The notes beneath the pieces were generated by a model that saw nothing but the letters and a program-made list of their open reading frames with translations, did not search any database and had not been told where the DNA came from. A stretch of 64,000 nt of DNA from an uncultured Propionibacteriaceae bacterium (GTDB lineage Bacteria; Actinomycetota; Actinomycetes; Propionibacteriales; Propionibacteriaceae), in assembly GCA_938046585.1 (NCBI GenBank), contig CALIWR010000030.1, positions 81,886 through 145,885 of the forward strand, given 5' to 3'. Made by a program: the position numbers and the translations under genes. Positions 32,484 to 43,468 of this stretch are shown piece by piece (the first letter of the stretch is position 1; every line of letters starts with the position of its first letter).

Positions 32484-35330
32484 TCAGACAACTGGCACGA
32501 TGTTGACCAGTCGGGGGGGTTTCACGATCACGGTACGGACCCCGTTGCCGGTTTCCTGCCGTACCCGCGGCTGGGCCAGCGCCAGCTCCCGAAGCTGGTC
32601 CTCGTCGATCGTGGCCGGGACCTCCAGCCGGGCCCGGACCTTGCCCTTGACCTGCACCACGCAGGTCACGGTGTCATCGGCTACCAGCGCCGGGTCGGCG
32701 ACCGGGAAAGCCTGGTAGGCCAGCGACTCGGAATGCCCGAGCCGGCTCCACAGCTCCTCGGCAATATGGGGGGCCAGCGGCGACACCATCAACACCAGCG
32801 GCTCCACCACGGCCCGCGGTGGCGCGTCCAGCTGGGTGAGGGCATTGTTCAGCTCGGTCAGCCGGGCGATCGCCGTATTGAAACTCAGGCTGTCGAAGTC
32901 CCGGGTGACAGCGTCGACGGTCTTATGCAGCAGCCGCAGCGTCGCCTGGTCCGGGTCGGTGTCGACCACCCGCAGCTCGCCGGTCTGCTCGTTCAGCACG
33001 TTACGCCACAGCCGCTGCAAGAACCGCTGCGAGCCGACCACGGCCCGGGTCTCCCAGGGCTTCGACTGGTCCAGCGGGCCCATCCCCATCTCGTACAGCC
33101 GGAAGGTGTCGGCCCCGTATTCGCGGTACATCTGGTCGGGGGCGACCGCGTTCTTCAAGGATTTGCCGATCTTGCCGTATTCACGTTTCACCGGCTGGCC
33201 GTGCCAGGTGTACAGCGGCTCGCCGTCGGGGCCTCGTTCTTCGATGACCTCGGCGGCCTCCACCGGCTGACCCCGATCGTCACGGTAGGCGTAGGCCTGG
33301 ATGTAGCCCTGATTGAACAGCCGCCGGAACGGCTCCTCGCTGCTGACGTGGCCCAGGTCAAACAGCACCTTGTGCCAGAACCGCGCGTACAGCAGGTGCA
33401 GCACCGCATGCTCGACGCCGCCCACGTACAGGTCGGCGCCGCCCGGGTCACCCTGGCCGCGGGGCCCCATCCAGTACGCCTCGACCTGCGGGTCGACGAA
33501 GGCCTGCTCGTTGGCCGGGTCCAGATAGCGGATCTCGTACCAGCAGGAGCCCGCCCACTGCGGCATCACGTTCAGCTCGCGGCGGTATTCCTGCTCACCG
33601 TCGCCCAGGTCGAGCCGTACCGTTGCCCAATCGGTGGCTCGCGCTAGCGGCGGCACCGGGTCGCTGGTGGCGTCGTCGGGGTCCAGCGCCTGCGGACGGT
33701 AATCGCTTACCTCGGGCAGCTCCACGGGCAGCATCGATTCTGGCAGTGCCCGGGCCAGGCCGTCGGCCCCGTACACGATCGGGAACGGCTCGCCCCAGTA
33801 GCGCTGACGGCTGAACAGCCAGTCCCGTAGCTTGTAGGTGGTGGTGCCGCGGCCGGTCCCCTTCGATTCCAGCCAGGCGATGATCGCCGCTTTCGCCTGC
33901 GGCACGCTCATTCCGTTGAGTGAGATCTCGTCGTTGGCGGAGCGGATCGCCGGCCCGTCGCCCAGGTACGGGGTGTTCGGGTCGTGGTCCTCAGGCGGCT
34001 CCACGGTACGGATGATCTCGATCCCGTACCGGGTGGCGAAGTCCCAGTCCCGCTGGTCTTGGCCGGGTACTGCCATGACCGCGCCGGTGCCGTACCCCAT
34101 CAGGACGTAGTCGGCTACGAAAACCGGGATCTGGCGCCCGTCGACAGGGTTCTGCGCATAGCAGCCGGTAAAGACGCCGGTCTTCTCCTTGCTGTCGGCC
34201 TGGCGTTCCAGGTCGGTCTTACGGGCCGCCGCCTGCCGGTAATCGGCGACCGCCTCGGCAGGGGTGGCAGCTGCGCCGGTCCAGGCTGCCGGGGTAGCCT
34301 CGGGCCAGGCCTCGGCGGTCAGCTCCGCCACCAACGGATGTTCCGGGGCGAGCACCATGAAGGTAGCCCCGAACAAAGTGTCAGGCCTGGTGGTGAAGAC
34401 CTCAATGGCTCCCGAGGGGGTATCGAAACTGACCAGCGCCCCCTGGCTCTTGCCGATCCAGTTGCGCTGCATGGCCTTGACCTTCTCGGGCCAGTCAAGC
34501 CGGTCCAGGTCGCTCAGCAGTCGCTCCGCGTAGGCGGTGATCCGCATCATCCACTGCCTCATGGAGCGCCGGAAGACCGGGTAGCCGCCGATGTCGCTGC
34601 GGCCCTCGGCGGTGACCTCCTCATTGGCCAAGACGGTGCCCAGCCCGGGGCACCAGTTCACCGGTGCGCTGGCCACGTACGCCAGGCGGTGCCGGTCGAT
34701 GTGGTCGGCACGCTGCTCGGCGCTCAGCTCGGCCCAGGTCTGGTCCCCGCCGACTTGTCGGGCGCCGGATTCCAGCTCGGCGACCAGCTCCGTGATCGGC
34801 CGGGCCCGGCCCCGGCCGCCGTCAGCGTCCGGGTCGAACCAGGCGTTGTACACCTGTAGGAAGATCCACTGGGTCCAGCGGTAGAAGTCCCGGTCGGTAG
34901 TCGCCAGCGAACGCCGCTGGTCATGGGCCAGGCCCAGCCGCCGCAGCTGGCTGCGCATTGTGGCCACGTTCTGCTCGGTGGTCACCCGCGGGTGCTGCCC
35001 GGTGCGGACCGCGTACTGCTCGGCCGGCAGCCCAAAGGCGTCGTACCCCATGGTGTGCAAGACGTTACGGCCCCGCATCCGCTGATAGCGGCCATAGACG
35101 TCGGTGGCGATGTAGCCCAGCGGGTGCCCGACGTGCAGCCCAGCCCCCGACGGGTACGGGAACATGTCGAGGATGAACAGCTTTTCGCGCTGCCCTGCTG
35201 CGTCCGGATCGGCCCAGGGCCCGGCCGGGTTAGGCGCTGCGAAGGTGCCTTCCGCCTCCCACCGGTCCTGCCAGGTGGTCTCGATCTGGGCCGCCATGTC
35301 GGCGGTGTAGCGGTACGGCGTGTCGTTCAT
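32484..35330 (-). CDS. leuS: Leucyl-tRNA synthetase
   Basis: The protein has 948 residues from ATG 35330. It charges tRNA-Leu with leucine. The class I HIGH-type signature is PYPSGAGLHVGHPLGY, and the KMSKS-type loop is KIGKSLKNAVAPDQ. The tRNA synthetase N-terminal region and the editing domain insertion (roughly residues 260-450, with a TTRPDTLFGATFMVLAPEHP core) are present. The zinc-1 region lacks obvious Cys clusters, as in many actinobacteria. Length is typical for the bacterial enzyme. It is divergent from the Hsp70-like gene, and no T-box or leader is seen. Confidence 0.97.
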   Translation of the reverse strand: MNDTPYRYTADMAAQIETTWQDRWEAEGTFAAPNPAGPWADPDAAGQREKLFILDMFPYPSGAGLHVGHPLGYIATDVYGRYQRMRGRNVLHTMGYDAFGLPAEQYAVRTGQHPRVTTEQNVATMRSQLRRLGLAHDQRRSLATTDRDFYRWTQWIFLQVYNAWFDPDADGGRGRARPITELVAELESGARQVGGDQTWAELSAEQRADHIDRHRLAYVASAPVNWCPGLGTVLANEEVTAEGRSDIGGYPVFRRSMRQWMMRITAYAERLLSDLDRLDWPEKVKAMQRNWIGKSQGALVSFDTPSGAIEVFTTRPDTLFGATFMVLAPEHPLVAELTAEAWPEATPAAWTGAAATPAEAVADYRQAAARKTDLERQADSKEKTGVFTGCYAQNPVDGRQIPVFVADYVLMGYGTGAVMAVPGQDQRDWDFATRYGIEIIRTVEPPEDHDPNTPYLGDGPAIRSANDEISLNGMSVPQAKAAIIAWLESKGTGRGTTTYKLRDWLFSRQRYWGEPFPIVYGADGLARALPESMLPVELPEVSDYRPQALDPDDATSDPVPPLARATDWATVRLDLGDGEQEYRRELNVMPQWAGSCWYEIRYLDPANEQAFVDPQVEAYWMGPRGQGDPGGADLYVGGVEHAVLHLLYARFWHKVLFDLGHVSSEEPFRRLFNQGYIQAYAYRDDRGQPVEAAEVIEERGPDGEPLYTWHGQPVKREYGKIGKSLKNAVAPDQMYREYGADTFRLYEMGMGPLDQSKPWETRAVVGSQRFLQRLWRNVLNEQTGELRVVDTDPDQATLRLLHKTVDAVTRDFDSLSFNTAIARLTELNNALTQLDAPPRAVVEPLVLMVSPLAPHIAEELWSRLGHSESLAYQAFPVADPALVADDTVTCVVQVKGKVRARLEVPATIDEDQLRELALAQPRVRQETGNGVRTVIVKPPRLVNIVPVV

Positions 35331-35473
35331 CTCATCCTTCGGTTCAGAGCCGGACGCGCGCAGCCGGCCTGGCCCAAGGCTAACGAACCTGCCAGCCGGG
35401 CCTCGACCGCGTTTGTCGCGGTGGACGGTGGCCCCGGCGAGGGCCCGGTCGGTCTCAGCCTAGGATCGAGGCC

Positions 35474-36946
35474 ATGCGGATTGGAGTTGACCTCGGCACG
35501 ACCCGGACCGTAGTGGCGTACGTGGACCGGGGTAACTATCCCCTGGTCTCGTTCACCGATCATGAGGGCGATCCGCACGACTTCGTCCCGTCGCTGGTGG
35601 CGGTGGAACGAGGGCGGCTGGTGTATGGCTGGGCGGCCCGGGCGGCCGCGGCCCGCGGAGCCGCCCGCCGGCGCTCGTTCAAACGGCTGCTGGCCAGCCC
35701 CGACGTCTGCCCGCAAAGCCAGGTCCGGGTCGGTGACCAGCAGATCGGGCTGCTGGATCTGGTGACCGAACACCTGGCGGCGCTGCGGGCCGAGGTGGCG
35801 GCGCAGGTGGAGGACGACAATCTGGAGGCTGTGGTGGGGGTCCCGGCTCACGCCCACACCGCGCAGCGGTTCATCACCCTGGAGGCCTTCCGCCGGGCTG
35901 GGTTTGGTGTGTTGGGGATGGTGAACGAGCCGTCGGCGGCGAGTTTCGAATACACCCACCGCCAGCCCCGTAGCGTCACCTCGAGGCGTAACCAGGTGGT
36001 CGTGTACGACCTAGGCGGCGGCACCTTCGACGCCTCCTTGGTCGAAGTCGAGCAGACCCGTCATGTGGTGGTCTCCTCGGTCGGGCTGAACGACCTCGGC
36101 GGTGACGACTTTGACGAGGTCTTGGCCGACTGTGCCCTGGCTCAGGCCGGTGGTACGGACCTGCCGGAGCCGGAACGGTCTCGGCTGCTGGACGAGGCCC
36201 GGGAGGCAAAAGAGCGGCTCACGCCGCAGGCGCGGCGGGTCTCGGTCGAGGTAGCCGGGCAGCAGGTCGCAGTGCCGGTGGACCAGTTCTACGAGGCCGC
36301 CACCGCCCTGGTGGATCGATCGACCCAAGCGATGGCCCCGCTGCTGACCGGCGACGACGACCAGGAGGACACCTCGGCGTTAGCCGGGATCTACATTGTC
36401 GGCGGCGCGAGCGCGCTGCCGCTGGTGTCGCGGATCCTACGGGACCGTTTTGGCCGCCGAGTGCACCGCTCCCCGTACCCGGGCGGCTCGACCGCGATCG
36501 GGTTGGCGATCGCCGCGGACCCGTCTGCCGGGTACACCTTGGCTGAGCGGCTCTCCCGCGGCTTCGGGGTCTTCCGGGAACTCGACTCCGGCGCCCGGCT
36601 TGGCTTCGACCAGCTACTGGGCCGCGACCAGGTCACCTCGATCACCGGATCGGTCGTCGTCACCCGCCGCTATCTGGCCGCGCACAACGTCGGCCACTAC
36701 CTCTTCGTCGAATACGACCACCTGGTCGACGGCTCGCCGGCCGGCACTGTCACCCCCTTCGTCGAGGTGCTCTTCCCGTACGACCGCGCGCTGCGTGACC
36801 ACGCCCACCTGGACGAGGTCCAGGTCCAACGCACCGAGGGCGGCCCGGAGATCGAGGAACGCTACGAGATCGACCCGCACGGGATGATCACCGTCACCTT
36901 TACCGACCTCGGTGACGGCTTCAGCCAGACCTACTCCCTGCAATGA
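35474..36946 (+). CDS. Hsp70-family (DnaK-like) protein, non-canonical
   Basis: The protein has 490 residues from ATG 35474. The actin-like ATPase domain has the phosphate-1 motif VDLGTTRTVVAYVD, the phosphate-2 motif YDLGGGTFDASLVE and the adenosine motif YIVGGASALPLV. It is shorter than true DnaK (about 620) and the C-terminal 120 residues do not resemble the substrate-binding domain of the dnaK product encoded nearby. Such proteins occur in actinobacteria as separate chaperone-like ATPases whose clients are unknown. It is not in the heat-shock operon and no HAIR site is visible upstream. The family is certain, but the role is not. Confidence 0.85.
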   Translation: MRIGVDLGTTRTVVAYVDRGNYPLVSFTDHEGDPHDFVPSLVAVERGRLVYGWAARAAAARGAARRRSFKRLLASPDVCPQSQVRVGDQQIGLLDLVTEHLAALRAEVAAQVEDDNLEAVVGVPAHAHTAQRFITLEAFRRAGFGVLGMVNEPSAASFEYTHRQPRSVTSRRNQVVVYDLGGGTFDASLVEVEQTRHVVVSSVGLNDLGGDDFDEVLADCALAQAGGTDLPEPERSRLLDEAREAKERLTPQARRVSVEVAGQQVAVPVDQFYEAATALVDRSTQAMAPLLTGDDDQEDTSALAGIYIVGGASALPLVSRILRDRFGRRVHRSPYPGGSTAIGLAIAADPSAGYTLAERLSRGFGVFRELDSGARLGFDQLLGRDQVTSITGSVVVTRRYLAAHNVGHYLFVEYDHLVDGSPAGTVTPFVEVLFPYDRALRDHAHLDEVQVQRTEGGPEIEERYEIDPHGMITVTFTDLGDGFSQTYSLQ

Positions 36947-37101
36947 TTCAGGAGAAATCCGGCGAGCCGACCATCACCGCTGCAACCGCCGGGGGCTGAC
37001 TGCGGGGCCTCGGACGGCCAGGGCCGATGCCTGTTGTCATCGCATTCCCCCAGCACATCAGTCGGGTCGAGCATTTCATCTGTGAAAGCCATCAAGCACG
37101 G

Positions 37102-37476
37102 TCAGACCCGTCGGATGCCGTCGTGACCGACGGCGAAGACTCGGGCTGAGAGCGTGGCGGTACGGGCGCGGCGCAGCTCCTCGGTGAGTTCGCGGACCTG
37201 TTCTCGGTAGGCGTCAAGCTCAGATTCCAGTTCCAGGATCCGGCGCACCCCGTTTAGGTTGATGCCCTCGTCCTGGGATAGGTCCTGGATCATCTTGAGC
37301 CGGGCGATGTCCCGCACCGAGTAGCGCCGGCCTCGGCCCCGGGCCCGGGTGGGGACCACGAGACCGAGCCGGTCGTACGTACGCAGGGTCTGCGGGTGCA
37401 TCCCAGCCAACGAGGCCGCCGTCGAGATCGGGAACAGCGGGGTGTTCTGATCGATCCGGGCGGGCAGATTGTCCAT
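37102..37476 (-). CDS. hspR: MerR-family heat-shock repressor HspR
   Basis: The protein has 124 residues from ATG 37476, one base after the dnaJ stop. The N-terminal MerR DNA-binding domain is clear: PLFPISTAASLAGMHPQTLRTYDRLGLVVPTRARGRGRRYSVRDIARL. A coiled-coil segment follows (LELESELDAYREQVRELTEELRRA). HspR represses dnaK operons of actinobacteria at HAIR sites, and needs DnaK as co-repressor. It is the last gene of dnaK-grpE-dnaJ-hspR, and two HAIR-like sites precede dnaK. This is feedback control of the operon it lies in. Confidence 0.94.
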   Translation of the reverse strand: MDNLPARIDQNTPLFPISTAASLAGMHPQTLRTYDRLGLVVPTRARGRGRRYSVRDIARLKMIQDLSQDEGINLNGVRRILELESELDAYREQVRELTEELRRARTATLSARVFAVGHDGIRRV

Positions 37477-37477
37477 C

Positions 37478-38626
37478 TCAAGCCTTCAGGTGCGCCCGCG
37501 GGTCGGGTTCACCAGCCGCATTCCGATACGCCTCCAAGGCCGATCGGGCCGCGTCTGACAGGTGCTGCGGCACCTGCACCTCGACGGTGACCAGCATGTC
37601 GCCGCGGCCGCCATCGGGCTTGGCCACCCCCTTGTCACGGACTCGGAAGGTCCGCCCGTTCGGGGTGCCGGGCGGGACCCGGAGCCGGACCGGGTCACCG
37701 GCCAGCGTGGGAACCTCGATGGTCGCGCCGAGCGTCGCCTCCGGGAAGGTGATCGGCACAGTCACCGTCAGCGCATTCTGAGCCCGACCGAAAATCGGAT
37801 GCGGCTGAACATGCACCACCACGTACAGATCACCCGCAGCCCCGCCGTTGTCTCCGGCTGACCCCTTGCCCTTGACTCGGATCCGCTGCCCATCGATGAC
37901 GCCTGCCGGGACCCGTACCTGCATGGTCCGGGCCGACTGGCCCCGGCCGGTTCCATGGCAGATCGGGCACGGGTGCTCGATCACCAGCCCACGGCCCCGG
38001 CATTCGCGGCAAGGCTCGCTGAAGGCGAATCCACCCGAGGAGGCGGACCGCATCCCCGACCCCTGGCAGCCGGAGCAGACCGCCGGCACCGTCCCGGCCT
38101 TGGCGCCGGTTCCCCGGCACGCCTCGCAAGCCTCCTCTGAGACCATCTGCATCCCGACGGTGGTGCCCTCGGCGGCATCGGTGAACGGGATCGTCACCTC
38201 TCCCTCGACATCGCTGCCGCGCCGCGGGCCCCGGCCAGAGCCGCGGCGCTGGCCGGGCTGCCCGTTGTGGAACAGCCCCCCGAACAGGTCTCCCAGGCCG
38301 CCCTCACCGCCGGCGTTACGGAACAGATCCTCCAGGTTGACCGAGCTCCCCTGGCCCCGGCCGGTACCGGGGAACCGGAAACCGCCGCCCCCGAAGAGTT
38401 GCCGAGCCTCGTCGTATTCCTTGCGGCGGGCCGGGTCAGAGAGCACCGAATTGGCCTCGGAGACCTCCTTGAACCGTTTCTCGGCCTCGGGATTACCTGG
38501 ATTCTGATCGGGGTGGTTTGCTCGGGCGAGTCGGCGGAAGGCCCGCTTGATGTCGTCTGGTTTGGCGTCCTTGGAGACGCCCAGGATCTTGTAGTAGTCC
38601 TTCTCGAGCCAATCCTTGGTACTCAT
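37478..38626 (-). CDS. dnaJ: Co-chaperone DnaJ
   Basis: The protein has 382 residues from ATG 38626, 5 bases after GAGGAGG. The J domain shows DYYKILGVSKDAKPDDIKRAFRRLARANHPDQN. Its HPD triad stimulates DnaK ATPase. A Gly/Phe-rich region follows, then four Cys-x2-Cys-x-Gly-type zinc motifs (CEACRGTG, CSGCQGSG, CRECRGRG, CPICHGTG), and the C-terminal substrate-binding beta domains. It is a type-A DnaJ working with DnaK and GrpE in protein folding. It lies between grpE and hspR, spaced 19 and 1 bases. The call is firm. Confidence 0.97.
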   Translation of the reverse strand: MSTKDWLEKDYYKILGVSKDAKPDDIKRAFRRLARANHPDQNPGNPEAEKRFKEVSEANSVLSDPARRKEYDEARQLFGGGGFRFPGTGRGQGSSVNLEDLFRNAGGEGGLGDLFGGLFHNGQPGQRRGSGRGPRRGSDVEGEVTIPFTDAAEGTTVGMQMVSEEACEACRGTGAKAGTVPAVCSGCQGSGMRSASSGGFAFSEPCRECRGRGLVIEHPCPICHGTGRGQSARTMQVRVPAGVIDGQRIRVKGKGSAGDNGGAAGDLYVVVHVQPHPIFGRAQNALTVTVPITFPEATLGATIEVPTLAGDPVRLRVPPGTPNGRTFRVRDKGVAKPDGGRGDMLVTVEVQVPQHLSDAARSALEAYRNAAGEPDPRAHLKA

Positions 38627-38645
38627 TGACGCCTCCTCTCTGCTG

Positions 38646-39221
38646 TCAGCTCTCGGTGTCGGGCTGCGGCACCGTCTCGGTCTCGGTCACGGGCTCAGCC
38701 GGCTCCGACGGCGCCGGCTCGCTGGGATCAGTCACCGCAACCCGGGCCGGACGCAGCACCCGCTCGTGCACCCGGTAACCGGCCTGGATGATCTGGGCAC
38801 ACGTGGTGACGTCGTAGCCGGGGACATCCACATGCATCAACGCATCGTGGATCTGCGGGTCGAAGGGATCTCCCACCGCGCCGTACCCGGTCAACCCGTA
38901 CGAGCCGGTGACCTTCTCGATCTCGTCGGCGATCATCCTGGCGCCGCCGTCAAGCTGGTCGTGGGCGCGGGCTGCCGAGATCGCGTCCAGCACCGGCAGC
39001 AGATCCCCCAGCACCGCCTCGATCCCGCGCTGGCGGGCCAGGTCCCGGTCCCGGTCCACCCGGCGCTTGTAGTTCACGTACTCCGCCTGCAGGCGTTGCA
39101 GATCATCGGTGCGCTCGGCGAGCAGGGCTGCAAGGTCAGGCTCATCGGCCGGGGCGGGGGCCTCCTGCGCCGCCGGGGCGGCGTCCGCGACGGGCTCGTC
39201 GGGGACGATCGGATCGGTCAT
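38646..39221 (-). CDS. grpE: Nucleotide exchange factor GrpE
   Basis: The protein has 191 residues from ATG 39221. An acidic Ala/Pro-rich N-terminus is followed by the long helical region (LAALLAERTDDLQRLQAEYVNYKRRVDRDR), and the beta-domain ending in VDVPGYDVTTCAQIIQAGYRVHERVLRPARVAV. The GrpE signature region near GYRVHERVLRPA is well conserved. It releases ADP from DnaK. The C-terminal tail is again acidic. Gaps to dnaK and dnaJ are 72 and 19 bases. Confidence 0.95.
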   Translation of the reverse strand: MTDPIVPDEPVADAAPAAQEAPAPADEPDLAALLAERTDDLQRLQAEYVNYKRRVDRDRDLARQRGIEAVLGDLLPVLDAISAARAHDQLDGGARMIADEIEKVTGSYGLTGYGAVGDPFDPQIHDALMHVDVPGYDVTTCAQIIQAGYRVHERVLRPARVAVTDPSEPAPSEPAEPVTETETVPQPDTES

Positions 39222-39293
39222 GGTTCTCCTCGTACGTGGCAGGTGCCGGGAGGCTGGCTCCCGGCACCCACCCTAGATTGTGCTGGGCTGCGC

Positions 39294-41147
<1,854 letters not shown>

Positions 41148-41200
41148 GTGGATACTCCTTGGTTGACAACAGGTTGTGCGTGACGCTCTCACGAACCGGG

Positions 41201-41221
41201 GTTGAGCCTAGCACGCTCAAT
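41201..41221. promoter_or_regulatory. HAIR-like HspR operator, site 1
   Basis: GTTGAGC, seven bases, then GCTCAAT. This matches the HspR operator consensus CTTGAGT-N7-ACTCAAG at most positions with exact spacing. It lies 54 bases upstream of the dnaK start on the minus strand and is paired with a second site 6 bases away. Confidence 0.82.
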
Positions 41222-41227
41222 CCAGAA

Positions 41228-41248
41228 CTTGAGTCTCACACGCTCAAC
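41228..41248. promoter_or_regulatory. HAIR-like HspR operator, site 2
   Basis: CTTGAGT, seven bases, then GCTCAAC. The left half is a perfect match to the HspR consensus and the right half is close (GCTCAA). With site 1 it makes a double operator upstream of dnaK, and hspR is the last gene of the same operon. Confidence 0.85.
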
Positions 41249-41277
41249 CCTTGGTCGTGGCGTTCTATTCCCGCGGT

Positions 41278-42564
41278 CTACACCAGCCAGAAGTAGCGCG
41301 CGGCCCAGCACAGCCACGACAGCAGGAGAGTCGCCCCGGCGACCACTAAGCCGTAGCGGGTGAACTCCCAGAACGAGATCGGATGCCCGTTACGGGCGGC
41401 AATCCCTAGGACCACGACATTCGCGCTGGCGCCCACAGCGGTGGCATTGCCACCCAGGTCAGCGCCCAGCGCTAACGCCCACCACAGCGGCTGGTTGGCC
41501 GGCCCGTGGGCCAGTTCCGAGACGATCGGGGTCATCGTGGCCACGTACGGGATGTTGTCGACCACCGCCGACAGGATCCCTGAGGCGAACAACAGCACCG
41601 TTCCGGCCAGGAACGTCCGGTCCCCGACCGCCCCTGCCAGCCAGCGGCCCAGGGCCTCGATCACGCCGAGCCGGACCAGGGAACCGACCAGCATGAACAG
41701 GCCCATGAAGAACACCAGGGTGCCCCATTCGACCTCTTCCAGGAAGTCCGACGGGCCGAGCCCGGACCAGGCCACCAGCGCCCCAGCACCGAGCAGGGCC
41801 ACGATCGCCGGATCCAGGTGCAGCATCGAGTGGAAGACGAAGGCCACCAGCACCAGGCCCAGCACCACCAAAGACTTGATCAGCAGCGGCCGGTTCTGGA
41901 TCGCCTCCCGCTCATCCAGGTTCATCACATTCTGGGCGGCCTGCGGGTCGTAGCGCAGCCGCCGGCCCCACAGCAGCCAGGCCAGCGCGATGAAGGCCGC
42001 CAGCAGCACCAGCACCACCGGCCCTAGGTGGATCAGGAAGGTGTTGAAGTCGAGGCCCGCCCGGCTGCCGATGATGATGTTGGGCGGGTCGCCAATCAGA
42101 GTGGCGGTGCCGCCGATGTTGGAGACGATGGCCTCGGCGATCAGGTACGGCACCGGACGCTGCCCGAGCCGGTTGCAGACCAGCAGGGTGACCGGGGCGA
42201 TCAGCAGCACCGTGGTCACATTGTCGAGTAGCGCCGAGGCGACGGCGGTGACCATGGTCAGCATCACCATCACCGCGAAGGGCCGGCCGCGGGCAGCCTT
42301 GGTGGCCAGGATCGCCACGTATTCGAAGACCCCGGTGTGTTTGGTCACCGAGACGATCACCATCATCCCGAAGAGCAAGAAGATGACGTTCCAGTCGACG
42401 CCGGTCTCGACCTCGTGGAAGCCGGTCTCGACGTCGATCACCCGCAGCGCCATCATCACCGCCACGCCGCCCATCACGGCGGCGATCCGGTGGATTTTCT
42501 CCGTGGCGATCAGGACGTAGACGATCACAAAGACCGCGACCGCCAGGTACGCCAGCAGACCCAT
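41278..42564 (-). CDS. ArsB/NhaD-superfamily ion transporter
   Basis: The protein has 428 residues from ATG 42564. It has about eleven membrane helices in two inverted halves. Conserved features of the ion-transporter superfamily include LLDNVTTVLLIAPVTLLVC in the first half, with SNIGGTATLIGDPPNIIIGS, and LSAVVDNIPYVATMTPIVSEL in the second half, with LGADLGGNATAVGASANVVVLG. Such proteins are variously sodium/proton antiporters, arsenite exporters or anion permeases. The substrate is not resolved here, and the lack of an arsenic regulator argues against arsenite. The start lies one base after a CBS protein's stop, so they are probably partners. Confidence 0.88.
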   Translation of the reverse strand: MGLLAYLAVAVFVIVYVLIATEKIHRIAAVMGGVAVMMALRVIDVETGFHEVETGVDWNVIFLLFGMMVIVSVTKHTGVFEYVAILATKAARGRPFAVMVMLTMVTAVASALLDNVTTVLLIAPVTLLVCNRLGQRPVPYLIAEAIVSNIGGTATLIGDPPNIIIGSRAGLDFNTFLIHLGPVVLVLLAAFIALAWLLWGRRLRYDPQAAQNVMNLDEREAIQNRPLLIKSLVVLGLVLVAFVFHSMLHLDPAIVALLGAGALVAWSGLGPSDFLEEVEWGTLVFFMGLFMLVGSLVRLGVIEALGRWLAGAVGDRTFLAGTVLLFASGILSAVVDNIPYVATMTPIVSELAHGPANQPLWWALALGADLGGNATAVGASANVVVLGIAARNGHPISFWEFTRYGLVVAGATLLLSWLCWAARYFWLV

Positions 42565-42565
42565 C

Positions 42566-43009
42566 TCAGGCCACCGTCACTGCCCGCAGCAGCCCCGAAA
42601 CGGTGACCGCGCCCACGTAGCGGCCCTGGTCGGTGATCGCCACCAGCGGCGAGTCGGTGTCGGCCATCAGCGCCGCCGCCTCCATCGAGGTGTCGTCGAC
42701 GGTGAGGACCGCCAGCTGACGCCGGTCATGCCCCAACAGGTCGCGTACCTGCTTGCCGGCCAACCGTTCGAAGACCTGGTCGGCGGCGCTGGTGTCGACC
42801 ACCCGGGCCAGCGTCGGGTCCTCCCGAATGTACGGCGGGATCATCGCGTCCAGCACCTGTACGCCGCGTAGCACTGCCTGCGGATGCCGGTCATCGTCGA
42901 GGACGACGATCCCCGGATGGCCGGCCACGGCCATCGCCAGTACCGCCTCTGCCGCATCCGCGTCCGCCGAGGCCGCCGGATACTCCTCCACCAGGTCACC
43001 TAGTCTCAT
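42566..43009 (-). CDS. CBS-domain protein
   Basis: The protein has 147 residues from ATG 43009. Two CBS motifs span nearly the whole protein (AVLAMAVAGHPGIVVLDDDRHPQAVLRG; LAVLTVDDTSMEAAALMADTDSPLVAITDQGRYVGAVTVSGLLRAV). CBS pairs bind adenosine nucleotides and regulate attached or partner proteins. The transporter starts one base after the stop, so it may be regulated by this protein according to energy state. That link is inferred from the junction. Confidence 0.82.
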   Translation of the reverse strand: MRLGDLVEEYPAASADADAAEAVLAMAVAGHPGIVVLDDDRHPQAVLRGVQVLDAMIPPYIREDPTLARVVDTSAADQVFERLAGKQVRDLLGHDRRQLAVLTVDDTSMEAAALMADTDSPLVAITDQGRYVGAVTVSGLLRAVTVA

Positions 43010-43018
43010 GACCCCGTA

Positions 43019-43043
43019 CGGTACGCAGTCTCGGCCCGTACCG
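43019..43043. repeat. 7-bp inverted repeat between rhaM and the CBS gene
   Basis: CGGTACG and CGTACCG are perfect complements around an 11-base loop. It lies 33 bases past the rhaM stop and 10 bases before the CBS gene start on the minus strand. It could be a weak terminator or an operator. No T-tract is present. Confidence 0.35.
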
Positions 43044-43075
43044 ACCCGCCGGTGCCCTCCCCGCGGGGGTTCGGC

Positions 43076-43393
43076 TCAGTCGAGGTGGAAGACCTCCTCC
43101 AGTTCGACGAAGGAGGTATCCCCAGCCGCCTGCCCAGCAAACAGGTGGGCCACCGACTGCTGCCAACGGGCGTTGACCTCCTCCAGCGCCATCGCGGCCC
43201 GGGCCGCGTCCAACCCGTCGGGGGTCTCCACGTAGCCAAACAGGGTTCCGTCCGGCGCCAGGAAAAGGCTGTAGTTACCCCAACCGGTACGCCGTAACGC
43301 GTCCTGCATCTCGGGCCACACCTGTCGGTGCCGTTGCCGGTACTCCTGCAGATGTTCTGGCGCCACCCGGCTCACGAAGCCCACCCGTTTCAT
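43076..43393 (-). CDS. rhaM: L-rhamnose mutarotase family protein
   Basis: The protein has 105 residues from ATG 43393, 5 bases after AGGAGG. The family interconverts alpha and beta anomers of L-rhamnose. Typical features include MKRVGFVSRVAPEHLQEYRQRHRQVWPEMQDALRRTGWGNYSLFL, with the conserved His, then LFGYVETPD, and near the end WQQSVAHLFAG. No other rhamnose genes lie beside it, so the natural sugar could differ. It is a single-gene unit. Confidence 0.85.
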   Translation of the reverse strand: MKRVGFVSRVAPEHLQEYRQRHRQVWPEMQDALRRTGWGNYSLFLAPDGTLFGYVETPDGLDAARAAMALEEVNARWQQSVAHLFAGQAAGDTSFVELEEVFHLD

Positions 43394-43468
43394 GCCGTCC
43401 TCCTGGTACGAACGTTTCGTGGGCTCACCCTGCCACCGCCCACTGATCAGCCGGGCCGGCGGGCCGGG

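Noticed and set aside
36947..37101. Search for a small RNA or gene between the Hsp70-like gene and hspR
   Set aside because: No convincing frame, hairpin or promoter is visible in these 155 bases.
41278..42564. Arsenite exporter annotation for the ion transporter
   Set aside because: There is no arsR, arsC or arsenic regulator nearby, and the family includes sodium and anion carriers.
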